64,000 bases of DNA from Scleromitrula shiraiana (Eukaryota; Ascomycota; Leotiomycetes; Helotiales; Sclerotiniaceae). Numbering within the stretch: the first letter of the stretch is position 1; each line of letters starts with the position of its first letter. The stretch covers positions 2,040,001-2,104,000 of the forward strand of contig JABELC010000007.1 of the NCBI GenBank assembly GCA_028455995.1, read 5' to 3'. Positions 50,330 through 61,500 of the stretch are shown one piece after another. The position numbers were made by a program, and so were the translations under genes. The notes beneath the pieces are model-generated. The model searched no databases and was not told the origin of the DNA. It saw only the letters and a program-made list of their open reading frames with translations.

Positions 50330-51500
50330 TTTAATATATTAAATTAAATTGTTTTTATATCAAATTAATAATAGATATAAAAATTAAATTTATTTAAAAA
50401 TTTGACTTATTATATTTAATAAATATTAAATTATTTTATAATTATAAAATATTAAAAATTTTTATAATCTAATAAAATATTGAAATTATTTATTTCCTTT
50501 AATTTTAGCCTTTATTTTTCAAATATTATTATTATAATTAATAACTTTTTATTATAAATATTATAATTATATTTTTATAAAAAATATTTAAACAAAAAAT
50601 AGACCATTAAATATTATTTACTATTAAATTGACTTTATAATAATATATTTTTAAAAACCTAATTAAAAATATTAATTTCCATAATTATTTTGAGATTTAG
50701 ATTATAATATTTGAATATTAAAACAAAAGTAAATAATATTTTTAATTTTTTAAACGTTTTTTAATATATTAAAAATCAATATTAAAGGATATCTTTTTAT
50801 AATAGACTTATTAATGAACTTATTATTTTAAAATATTCTTTAATAAATTATTGATAGAACTTCGTAAAATTAAAAAAGCTCTATAATTCTTTTAATCGAA
50901 TTAGAGTTTTTTAATTAATGATAGCTTTAATTTTATCTAAATCTATAAAAATTTCGTTATTAGATATAATCAATTTTAAATATTTTGTTTTTATTATATT
51001 AAATTTATATTTATTAATATTAAGATGAAGACTTATTTTATAAAACTTTTTTAAAACTTTTTGTATATAGTTTTTATAATTATGTTTATTTATAAAAAAA
51101 ATTGGGATATTATTAAGATAAATAAAAATAATAATATTAAAAAGGTTAAAAAAAGAATTATTAATAAAGGCTTAAAAATAAATTAAAGCATTATATAAAT
51201 TAAAAAAAATAATTATATATTTATATAATCTATACTAAATAATAAACACAATTTTCCATTTATTTTTTTTTAAATAGATTTTATTAAAAGTTATAAATAT
51301 ATTAAACTTTATAAAAACCTTTATTTTGTTTAATTGCTTAAATATATCCTTTATTAAAAAGATCGAAAAATGATTTTTGATTATACTTTTATTAAAGTTA
51401 TAATAATCGATATATATTTATATACTTTTTTTAAGCTTTTTTATTAAAAATATCAATATTGTTATAAATAATATAGATTTTTTAATAAATCTTTTCTTTA
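50330..51500 (-). pseudogene. Gypsy reverse transcriptase and RNase H relic
   Basis: A minus-strand frame reads, in order, a DYRGLN-like DYYNFN near 51,410, the active-site counterpart YLNNI (from YLDDI) near 51,100, LKEL.SF.NFTKFY near 50,850, the RNase H start EINIFN (from ETDASD) near 50,680, and NIYNKKLL (from a YDKELL motif) near 50,545. Catalytic aspartates are asparagines and tryptophans are stops, all G-to-A on the coding strand. Confidence 0.85.
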
Positions 51501-54500
51501 TATTATTATTAATATATTTATAAATAATCTTATATTCTTTAATTATAAAAAAACGATTTCTATTATAAAAAAATTCAAAGCTAAACTTTAAATTAATATT
51601 AATATTTATAATAATATATTTAAATAAAGTGTTTATTAGTTTTTTAAAAAAAATATTAATAAAATCTTAGTATTTTAATAATAATTTAGACAAAATATAT
51701 ATTTTATTATAATCTAGTTTACTTTTTATATATTTATTAATATTTTTATTCAAAATTTTATTTAAATTAAAAGTTTGGAAATAATTATTTAAAAATTTAT
51801 ATAATTTAGAATTTAATTAAGTTTTAATATTTTTATAAAAAATAATGTTTTTTAAAACATTTTAATATAAATCTATAATAACAACTTTTTAATCTATATA
51901 AGTATTATTTAATAAATAATTTAATATAAATCATTTTATTTAAATATTTCTTTATCAATAATAAAACAATATTAAAAAAACTAATAAAATATGTATTTTA
52001 ATCAATTTATTAAAAATAATTGCTTTTTTAAAAATAGAGATAATAAACGATTTATTTATAATACTTTATAGAAAGCAGGGTAACACTACATATCGTTAAT
52101 TAGTTATAGTTTTAATAAATCTAGATTATAATAAACAAGTTGTAGACTCATTTTTATTAAAATTTTTTATAATATTAATTCTAAAAGCTAAATCTTTATT
52201 TTTATTTCTATTATTTAAACTTTTATTATTTAAAATCTCATTATTCAAATCCAAATTTTTAAATATATTATTTTTTATTTTCGATAACAAATGAAAAAAA
52301 ATTTTATTTATAATATCTTTCATTATAAATATAAATTTGATTATAATTATTTTGATATTAAAAATTATATTAATCTTATATAAACAGAATAAGATTATTA
52401 AAGTTTAAAAAAAGAAAGCTAAAATTTTCTTCAAAATCTTTAATATATATAATAACAAAATAAAAGATAAACAATAATATAAATATAAAAAAAAATTGAA
52501 TATTAAATTATTATCAATATAATATATATATAGATTATACAATTATAATTATAATATACCCAAAATAATATTAATATTAAATCTTATAAAAAAGAATAAA
52601 ATAGATTCAAAATAAAATCTTTTAAATGTTTTAATAATAAGGTGGATAACGGTAATTTAGATTATGTTTTTGGAAAAAGATTTTTTATTATTATTTAATA
52701 AAAGATATTAGAGTTTAAAAGAGTCAAAAATATATTAATTATTATAATATATAATTGAAATATTAATAAAAGTTTTTATAAAGTATTTAAAATTAAAAAA
52801 AAAGTATAATATATATAATTTTGATTTGATTTTATAAAATTATAGAATAATAAGCTAAATAGACTATTTAATAATAAAATGCTATATATAAAAGATTTTA
52901 AAGTATTTAACTTTAAATTTAAAATATTTTTTAAATTATTTATAAAATAAATCAATATATTCAAATCAAATGAAAACCTTGAATATTAATTTATATTAAA
53001 AATATCTTTTTTTTTGTCTTTTTGATTTTTTCTAAAATACAATTTATAGATAAAGTTATTATTATAATAAATAAAGTAAAAATTATAAATATTTAATAAA
53101 AATTAAAAAAAATAATATTATCTATTTGATAATATTTCAATTGATATTTTTTATAATCTTGTTTAAATCCAAAATTATTATCTTAATTATAGATAATAAT
53201 ATTAAATATATTATATAAATATTTTAGATTAATTTGATTAATTTTGTAATTTTTATTAATAATTTTGATTGAATATTTTTTTATATAATAACTATCTTTA
53301 TTATAATATATATATTTGTTTTTAATATAGTAATATAGTTTTTTTTTTTCTATAAATCTAATTTAAAAAAGATTTATTAAATTATTATAGTCTTGATTTA
53401 TTATTAAAATCTTAAAGATTTATTTAAAAAAAATTATACTAGTAATTTTAAAATATGGAATAAATTTATTTTTTTATATAAAGATAAGTTTATTTTTTTA
53501 AAGTTTATTAAAAAAAACTATCTATTTTTTTAAATTATTATTTATTAAAATAAAGATATTGCTTTAAAAAGAATTCTTCAAATTATCGTTAACTTTTTTT
53601 TCAAATAAATCAATTTTAATATTATTATTATAATCAAGTTTAATAATATAGAAAATAAATTTAATATAAAAATCTAGCTAGATTAAATTATTTATAATTA
53701 ATTTATATAATTTAGCAAAAATGATTTATTAATTATTTATGATATTAAAGGATATAGAAAGGGTTTTAAATATTATAATTATTATTTATTAAAATTATTA
53801 AATAAAGTTAATAAAATGCTTATAAATAGTTTATTAAATAGATCAAAAAAAAATAAACATTATATTATTAAAAAAAGAGATTATATAAAAGATTTTAATT
53901 ATCTTAAAATAAAAATAAAAAATATCAATAATAAATTTAAAATAAAGGAAATTATAAAAGATTTTTTATATAATAAATTTAATATTTTTATTTTTTTTAT
54001 TATTAAAAAATCTTTTTAAATCTAAAATCAAAAAAAAATATTATAAAAACTTAAAATAAATTAAAATACTATATTAAGACTTTATTAAACTTTAATAAAC
54101 TTATTATTTAATTTTTGATTATTCTTTTATAAAACTATAAATTATTAATTAATTTTAAAATAAACTATATTCTAATTATAAAAAATAATAAAAAAAATAT
54201 TAAAAAAAAATTATTCATCATTATTAATAATAATAAAAGTTTTAAAAATCTTTCAATAATAAAGCTTTTTAATATTAAAAAATTGAAATGTTTTTTTAAA
54301 ACTATATAAAATAATTATCATATTTAAAAATTATTTTTTATCAAAAATAATTAGCAAATCATTAATATCACACAAATTATATATAGTAATAATAATAAGA
54401 ATAAAAAGATAAAGAGATAAAGAAATAAAAAAATAGATTTGATATTTAAATATAAAAAATAAGCTGCAAAAATTATTTATGGATAAGTATTTTATAAAAT

Positions 54501-54712
54501 AGAAAATGCGAAAAAATAAAAAATAAAATTTTCTTTAATTTAAAATTGCATTTGATTATATAAATGAATAAATAAATAAATAAAAAATAAATTTTCGCAA
54601 TTTTAATATATTAAAAAATATAGAAATTAAATAATTAGAAAAACTAAAATAATTATAAAGAATATATGCTTAAAACAAAAAAGATTTTATACAAAAAAAA
54701 AATAAATTAAAT

Positions 54713-54842
54713 TATTAAGATAGTAAAATTGTTGATTTATAAAAAACTAAATCTAAACTAGCTAAAGAAGACCGATTATATAAAAGTGGTTTCGGCCTTG
54801 TGGCCTGAGGCCACACTTGTACAGAACCTTAGAACCGTGACA
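54713..54842. repeat. Gypsy LTR, right copy
   Basis: The inner left 70 bp are AT-converted, while the outer 55 bp keep GGCCTTGTGGCCTGAGGCCA and ACCGTGACA. Confidence 0.88.
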
Positions 54843-54874
54843 CCCTCTGATATTAACACAATCAATATAAAAAT

Positions 54875-54951
54875 AATGATCAAATAATGATCAAATAATG
54901 ATCAAATAATAACTAAACAATGACTAAATAATGATCAATCAATGATTGAAC
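54875..54951. repeat. 11-bp satellite AATGATCAAAT
   Basis: Seven tandem units of exactly 11 bp, the first three identical and later ones varied (AATAACTAAAC, AATGACTAAAT and so on). It fills the gap between the gypsy insertion and the stop codon of the gene at 54,971-56,224. Confidence 0.85.
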
Positions 54952-54970
54952 ATCTAAACTAAAGATCACA

Positions 54971-56224
54971 TTATTTCTTAGATTTATTTTTCCATATACT
55001 ATAGCCAATCCAATGTTCCCTATGATAACGCTCATCCGCTTTATTAGCTGTCTTCTTTAAATCATCTTGATTGATTAATTGTTCCAAGTCTGTATCAATA
55101 ATCTCTTTTATTCCTTTAAATAAACGTTTTAATTCTTTTTTCAAGGTAGAGTAGTTATTCTGAGTCGATTGTGACTTGTCAGTGGAGCATTTGATACTCT
55201 CTAGATAAAAACAATTATATTAGATATTGTTTTATTATTATTCATATATATAATTTCAATTTACTTACTAGGAGTATCGAGCTTGCTATAGTGCAATTCA
55301 GTTATATAGTCTACTTGATCCTCAGTGGCATCTTCAATACGCGATCTTATTTTTTTGATTGTTTGAGATAATTGTTTTTTGTACTTCTCAGTCGAATTAT
55401 ACTGTTGCTTTTGCATAGTAACTAGATAAAAACAATTATATTAGATATTGTTTTATTGTTATTTATATACGTAATTCTAATTTACTTACAAAAATCTTGT
55501 ATCTCATTCTGACGAGATATTAATTCATAAACTCGATAATGACTATAGAGATCGATAGCTTTAGTTTCATCTGTCCACTCGAGGTTTGGTATTTTTCTAT
55601 TAACGTTAGTTGGGTTTCTATTCTTGGAAACCCAATTGAAAGCTTTCCAGAACAAGCCAACTAAACATTGATTAAATTAGTAATGAATATTTTAGCTCGA
55701 GGGTTGTTACTATGACTGACAACTTTGTTTTAGAGAATAACTGGTCAAATAAATCACAAAATAAGGTGCTATACATGTCCCATTTTCTTCAGATATAAGT
55801 TTATACAACTTCACATCCTCTTTTGTGAACTTTCCGACGTCCCAAATGTTATAGTAAATTTTATCAGTTTCATCAATTTCATCAATTTCATCAATTTCAT
55901 CAATTTCATCAATTTCATCAATTTCATCAATTTCATCAATTTCATCAATTTCATCAATTTCATCAATTTCATCAATTTCATCTGAAGACACCTTATAAGA
56001 TTTATCGTGCTGGGCCCTTGCTGATTTATTATCCTTATCAAGAAATGGTACATCATTATGGATATTATGATAAAAACTGATAGCCTTAAAGAAAAGCAGA
56101 GTAAGTAATTATTTTGATGAAATAATTTGATATTGGAACTCACGAGAGATTGGTGTGTTCCATTTTTATTCACAGGGTATCTAAAACGAACATAGAAGGG
56201 ATATTCAGAATTATCAGGTTTCAT
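54971..56224 (-). CDS. Unrecognised five-exon protein, island family member 1 (331 aa)
   Basis: Five minus-strand exons join in frame: 56224-56144, 56084-55724, 55660-55490, 55421-55269 and 55200-54971, giving 332 codons with stop. Donors are GTGAGT, GTTGTC, GTAAGT and GTAAGT; all acceptors are AG. No signal peptide, membrane segment or known domain is visible. Features: YPFYVRF near residue 9; a run of 12 Asp-Glu-Ile triplets near 60-98; YYNIWDVGKFTKEDVKLYKL after it; GLFWKAFNWVSKNRNPTNVN in exon 3; Lys/Glu-rich probably helical exons 4 and 5. Introns 3 and 4 are both 68 bp and differ only by six transitions. A diverged relative lies in inverted orientation at 63,230. The gene keeps normal C/G content although RIP-ruined elements lie 130 bp downstream and about 2.3 kb upstream. 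Function unknown. Confidence 0.75.
55201..55268 (-). repeat. Intron 4, near-copy of intron 3
   Basis: 68 bp starting GTAAGTAAATTGAAATTA and ending AATTGTTTTTATCTAG. It differs from intron 3 of the same gene at six positions, all transitions. Confidence 0.85.
55422..55489 (-). repeat. Intron 3, near-copy of intron 4 and of the relative's intron 3
   Basis: 68 bp, GTAAGTAAATTAGAATTACG to TTTTTATCTAG. It differs from 63,839-63,906 at two positions (both C/T) and from 55,201-55,268 at six. Confidence 0.85.
55866..55982 (-). repeat. 9-bp coding minisatellite (Asp-Glu-Ile)12
   Basis: Twelve perfect GATGAAATT units plus a thirteenth, GATGAAACT, in frame in exon 2. The relative at 63,230 has a single Asn-Glu-Ile at this place, so the array expanded in this copy only. 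Confidence 0.9.
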
Positions 56225-56253
56225 ATTTAGACAATTGCGTTAGACAATGAATA

Positions 56254-56418
56254 CTCAAGTATTGATTAATTGAAGATAGGAAGCTCAGGTATTGGTTAAT
56301 TGAAGATAGGAAAGATAGGAAGCTCAGATATTAATTGATTGAAGATAGAAAAGATAGGAAGCTCAGATATTAATTGATTGAAGATAGGAAGCTCAGATAT
56401 TGATTGATTGAAGATAGA
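56254..56418. repeat. Promoter tandem repeats of 30 and 39 bp
   Basis: Five units, each CTCAGATATT-(A/G)ATTGATTGAAGATAG.., of 30, 39, 39, 30 and about 26 bp; the 39-bp form has an extra AAAGATAGG. They start 30 bp upstream of the ATG at 56,224. The relative has three exact 30-bp units at the same place, so copy number varies. Confidence 0.85.
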
Positions 56419-56450
56419 AAATACACTAACATATATTCCTTCTTTATTTA

Positions 56451-56675
56451 TTATAGAGCCAACATACCATCTACATCATTTCTATACCCAACTGTCCTAT
56501 AATATTGACCATTGACGCCGTTCTTCAATTGGTTGTCTATGATGTGGTCACCAGTAGGATCTGAGATCCATAATTGTGGCGTTTGTAGAAGTAATAAGAA
56601 GGCCTCATCCCTCGAGGCCGATATTGACCTTTGAAGTTAAGTAAATGCCTCTGATAGTGATGTCTTGGCAAACAT
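56451..56675 (-). pseudogene. Small reading frame upstream of island gene 1, one internal stop
   Basis: ATG at 56,673-56,675, terminal TAA at 56,451-56,453, 75 codons, broken only by TAA at 56,637-56,639 (a CAA-type site). It ends GQYYRTVGYRNDVDGMLAL. A diverged, more damaged version precedes the relative's promoter at 62,890-63,076 and keeps GQYYRTVG, GQYHRTIGYKNDVDGMLAL and FLLLQ. It overlaps a TATA-like TATAATAAATA of the downstream gene. It may be a dead small gene or an exon of a lost upstream gene. Protein-level conservation in two copies supports former coding. Confidence 0.5.
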
Positions 56676-57017
56676 CCTAATATGTCGGTACTATTAAATC
56701 CCTTATTATATAGTACTAATATATTAATATGCTTGAATAGTAGAAATGTTTATAATATTAATATTCGCGTTATTCGAGAAATGGAAATGTGAGGTCCTGG
56801 AACTTGAATTTCCAAAATAGGCAACGTTAATACAGTCCACAATGTATTAATGTGTTATAGTGTGATATATTCTCAGTATTTCATTTGTTCAACGATATAT
56901 ACATCAATAGTACCAATGTCTTCAACACTATCACAGTATTCCTACCGTATGCTATTTCCTAGACTTTTGTGAGTGGCTTCAACCTATGATGATGCAGCGG
57001 AAGGTTATTTTCACCAA
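56676..57017. other. Unique island sequence, no gene seen
   Basis: Ordinary composition, not RIP-affected, with no frame of note. Confidence 0.5.
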
Positions 57018-57620
57018 CCCGAAGACAACCGCCAGCGCTTAAAATACTCAAGCTGACTGTACCAGATAAGCCTTTTGGGGCTTTATCAAAATGTCAGACG
57101 ATGACCAGGGGGCGTAAACCCGAAGACAACCGCCAGCGCTTAAAATACTCAAGCTGACTGTACCAGATAAGCCTTTTGGGGCTTTATCAAAATGTCAGAC
57201 GATGACCAGGGGGCGTAAACCCGAAGACAACCGCCAGCGCTTAAAATACTCAAGCTGACTGTACCAGATAAGCCTTTTGGGGCTTTATCAAAATGTCAGA
57301 CGATGACCAGGGGGCGTAAACCCGAAGACAACCGCCAGCGCTTAAAATGCTCAAGCTGACTGTAACAGATAAACCTTTTGGGGCTTTGCCAAAATGTCAG
57401 ACGATGACCAGGGGGTGTAAACCCGAAGACAACCGCCAGCGCTTAAAATGCTCAAGCTGACTGTACCAGATAAACCTTTTGGGGCATTATCAAAATGTCA
57501 GACGATGACCAGGGGGCGTAAACCCGAAGACAACCGCCAGCGCTTAAAATGCTCAAGCTGACTGTACCAGATAAACCTTTTGGGGCTTTGCCAAAATGTC
57601 AGACGATGACCAGGGGGCGT
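57018..57620. repeat. Six-copy 101-bp minisatellite
   Basis: CGAAGACAAC recurs at 57,020, 57,121, 57,222, 57,323, 57,424 and 57,525, exactly 101 bp apart. The first three units are identical or nearly so; the last three share changes (AAAATGCTC, GATAAACC), so the array grew in two steps. The sequence is GC-normal. Each unit reads open in one frame (LKILKLTVPDKPFGALSKCQ) but the 101-bp length breaks the frame each time. Confidence 0.92.
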
Positions 57621-58556
57621 AGAATGCGCAGAATCTACTCATTACATGGTAATCGCTAAACATCAGAACATAATAACGCTAGACATCAATCATATAATTA
57701 AAACAAAAACCACATAATTAACTTGAGTTAAAATCATAAAATTATATTATATTTAATATAAATTCAAATTATTAATAGTTTAATTTTTTATTATTTTTTT
57801 ATTATTTTTTTATTATTTTTTTATTATTTTTTTATTATTTTTTTATTATTTTTTTATTATTTTTTTATTATTTTTTTATTATTTTTTTATTATTTTTTTA
57901 TTATTTTTTTATTATTTTTTTATTATTTTTTTATTATTTTTTTATTATTTTTTTATTATTTTTTTATTATTTTTTTATTTTTTTATTATTTTTATTTTTA
58001 TTTTTCATTTTTTTTAAATTTTTAATTTATTTTTTAATTTTTTAAATTTTAATTTTAATATATTTTCAATAGAAATAAAGGATATAAATTAATTGAATCA
58101 AAATTAAAATATATATTAATTATTAAAGATTTTTATAAGTATATTATAAGTATACTATAAGTATATTATAAGTATATTATAAGTATTATATTATACTAAG
58201 TATATTATAAGTATATTATAAGTATATTATAAGTATATTATAAGTATATAGTATAATATATAAATAATTTTTATTTTTAAAAATGATTATTATTATAATA
58301 ATTATTATATTTATATTTCTAAATGATTTTTATTTTCAAAAGTAATCGATGTTTTATTATGAATGATTTTTATATTTATAGTTAAGATATTAATTAATTA
58401 ATTATTTAAATAACTTTGAAAAAAAAAAATAAAAAAAAAAATAAAAGAAATTTCTGGCTTATTGAGCTTTTCTGATATTTTGACAAAAACCCAAAAGGTT
58501 TATCTAGTACAGTCAGCTTGAATTAATTTCGAAGATATAGAACAATCAAAACTTAA
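57621..58556. repeat. AT satellites and a degenerate inverted minisatellite unit
   Basis: Contains about 18 copies of an 11-bp ATTATTTTTTT unit (57,788-57,985), an 11-bp AGTATATTATA run (58,136-58,258) and, at 58,470-58,523, an inverted, C-to-T mutated part of the 101-bp unit (CAAAAGGTTTATCTAGTACA and AGTCAGCTTGAA). No gene. Confidence 0.8.
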
Positions 58557-61500
58557 GGCCTCGTTCGGATCGATTTTTTTTATTTAGTCAAAATCCTTGT
58601 AGACTTAAATTTGTAGCCTAAATAGTATTTAGCCAATAATCATATTTGGATCAATTGTTGATTATCAACTTTTATAAGTTAAATATTAAAATTTATAGTG
58701 TTAAAGTATAAAACCATATTTTTATCAATAATCGCGTTTAATTCATTTAATTAAATTTAATAAAAATAGAATTTTATTTTGATAAAATATTTTGAGATAT
58801 TACATATCAATTTCAATATAAAAAAAAGAGTTTTATTAATAATTGCGTTCGATAACCTTTCGATTCTTAATTCTTCAATTATTTTTAAAGATATATTATA
58901 GTTATATTATTATATCATTAACATTAATATTCATTATAAAATATCAATTTAATTTAAAAATATAATTATTTAAATTTTAATATATATCTTTTATAATAAA
59001 TTATCAAAAAAATAATTCTATAACTTTTAAAAGCTTTTCTACTTCACTTTCTTCAAAATGTCATTGATAACATCAATATTATCAATATTATCAACATTAT
59101 ATTTCTTTAATATTATATTATATTTCTTTTTTAACATAATATTGTATTTCTTTATTAGTATATTTATAAGTCTTTTTTTCTTTATGATATTGTATTCCTT
59201 CATTAATATATTTATAAGCCTTCTTTTTTTCACGATATTGTACTCTTTCATTAATATATTTATAAACTCCTTTTATTTTTATAACAACGTTATATTTCTT
59301 TATTTAAATATTATTTTTTTTCTTTTTTTTAGATATCACATTTTATCAATATTAAAGTTTTGGTATATAAGATTATATATATCAAGATCAAGTAATTTTA
59401 ACTTTAATCTTTAGGAAATTCATCAAAATATAATTAATTCTTAAAATATTATAGTTAATAATATTCAAGTTACCGAATCGCAAACTTTTTTTAATAAATC
59501 TCAAACTCAAAATGAATTTATTCTTTCTGCTTTTTCTGTTTTTTCCATTTTTAATTACTTTGATATTATTAAAGTTCTAATCCATAATATTATTAATTAT
59601 AATTGGATTAATAATTCTAATCTTTCTAATTTAATAATCTAATATTGTGACTTTATTCCAATAATTATAATAAAAATTTCAATTATTAATAAAGATAATA
59701 AAATAATTAAACAAAAATAAGATAACGATTTGAATATTACTTAATAATATATGATCAAATGATAGATTAAAGAAAGCAAATATATAAAGAGCTTTATGAA
59801 AGATGAAGTATAGTAATTAATCATTAATCTTATTCAATCTTATTATTTTTATGGTTAAAGAATCATAATAAAACATCATTAATTAAAATGAATTACTTTA
59901 AAAATAATATATTAAAATTATATTTATATTCGAGAGATATTTAATATAAATTAAAAAAAAGAACAATAATGATTTTAGGCTAATAATAATATTTGAGATA
60001 ATTTTTTTGATACTGCTCTTTATTTGAAACTTTAAAAAAACAAACGTATAATGAATCTTAAAGAAATACTGTTTTGTTTTAAGGGTAAAGTTGTAATTGA
60101 TAAAGCTGCATTTAGAATTGAAAATATATTTGATAAAGAAGATAAAAACAATGAAAAAGAATTAGTATTGAATTTCATCAATATTTTTTTAATTATTAAT
60201 AATGATAATTTTTTTGATTTTGATTATAATAGTTTATTTTTAATATTAAATATTATAATTAAGAAAAATAATAATAATGTTTTTTTTCTACTATTATTTT
60301 AAATATTTTAATTTTTATTAATTCAAAAAAGTTTTATAAAAACAAATTAATTAAAATCAATAATATTAAAGAAAATTCAAAATGAGATATTTTTTAAATT
60401 GATTTATTTAATAATAATATTAAAAAGCAAAGAAAATATAGATGCAAGATAAAGACATTATAAACTTTATAATTTATTAATATTATAGATAAATTTAATA
60501 AAAAAAATTATTATGTTTGTTTTGCTTTTAAAAAATAAATTAAATTAAAATATCAATATTAATAAAAATAATATAATTTTAATTATAATCATTAATAATT
60601 TTAAACTATTCAAACTATTAAAAAAATATTTTGTAAATATTTTAGTCTTAAAACTAAAATTAGAAAAATATAATGGATTGTTTTATTATCAAAATTAAAT
60701 ATTATTGATAAGGAAGTTTTTAATGTTAATAAGTTAATTTTTATTATATAATATATAAATATTATTAATAATATTTAAAATAATTTTATAGAGAAAATCG
60801 TTGTTATATTAAATTATAATATTATTGTTCATTATAATAAAGTTATAGATATATATATTTTTAATTATAAATCAAAATTTAATGATGAATAAATAATTTT
60901 TTTAAAACAATTATATAGATGGTATTATAATTAATATATATATAATACTTTAAATTATATAATGATAAAATTTATAGATTATAAATTTTTATTAATATAT
61001 ATAAAGAATTTTTAAATAATATTTTTTTTTAATTCTTTTCTTTTATTGTTTCACGTCTAGTTAGTTTTTCAATATAATCTTTCTATATTATATTAATAAT
61101 CTTTTCTTTGATTTATATCATATCTTTTATTATTTGATCGTTACGTTCCGATAAAAGATATAAAGTATTTCTAGTATAAATAGATTCATTCTCATTATTT
61201 TTTACTATTTTCTTTTATAATTTTTTGTTCTTAAATATATCTTTTGCTTTATATGATCGAATAAAATTATATAATACAATATATGCAAATATAATCTATA
61301 TTTATTTTTTAAATAAAAAAAGGAATAGTTTATCAAATATTTTAAATTGATTTTTAAGGATATTAAATATTTATTCAATTACATTTTGTATTATTAAATA
61401 TTGAAGATTAAATAACTTTTCTTTGTTTTTAGATCGTAGATTAATCAATACTTGCTTTTTTAAATAATATTGCACTTTATAATATAGAATTAAAAATGAT

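Larger units (their letters stand above)
39999..54842 (-). mobile_element. RIP-degraded Ty3/gypsy retrotransposon, split by two later insertions
   Basis: 130-bp LTRs at 39,999-40,128 and 54,713-54,842 (TGTCAAGG...GTGACA) are flanked by a perfect 5-bp target duplication, CCCTC, at 39,994-39,998 and 54,843-54,847. Pol relics run on the minus strand: reverse transcriptase and RNase H at about 51,500-50,330, then, after the inserted element 42,787-50,323, the integrase zinc-binding region at 42,786 downward. Removing that insert and the MITE at 40,155 leaves about 6.85 kb, a normal gypsy length. All frames are stop-ridden. Confidence 0.88.

Noticed and set aside
57018..57620. Evenly spaced repeats like a CRISPR array
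   Set aside because: Units are contiguous 101-bp copies with no unique spacers, in a eukaryotic context.
59058..59414. 118-aa Phe/Ile-rich frame that looks like a membrane protein
   Set aside because: Comes from a degenerate internal repeat; composition alone explains it.
60051..60302. 83-aa open frame inside the Harbinger element
   Set aside because: AT-rich remnant without recognisable motif; may be part of the second Harbinger gene but not supportable.
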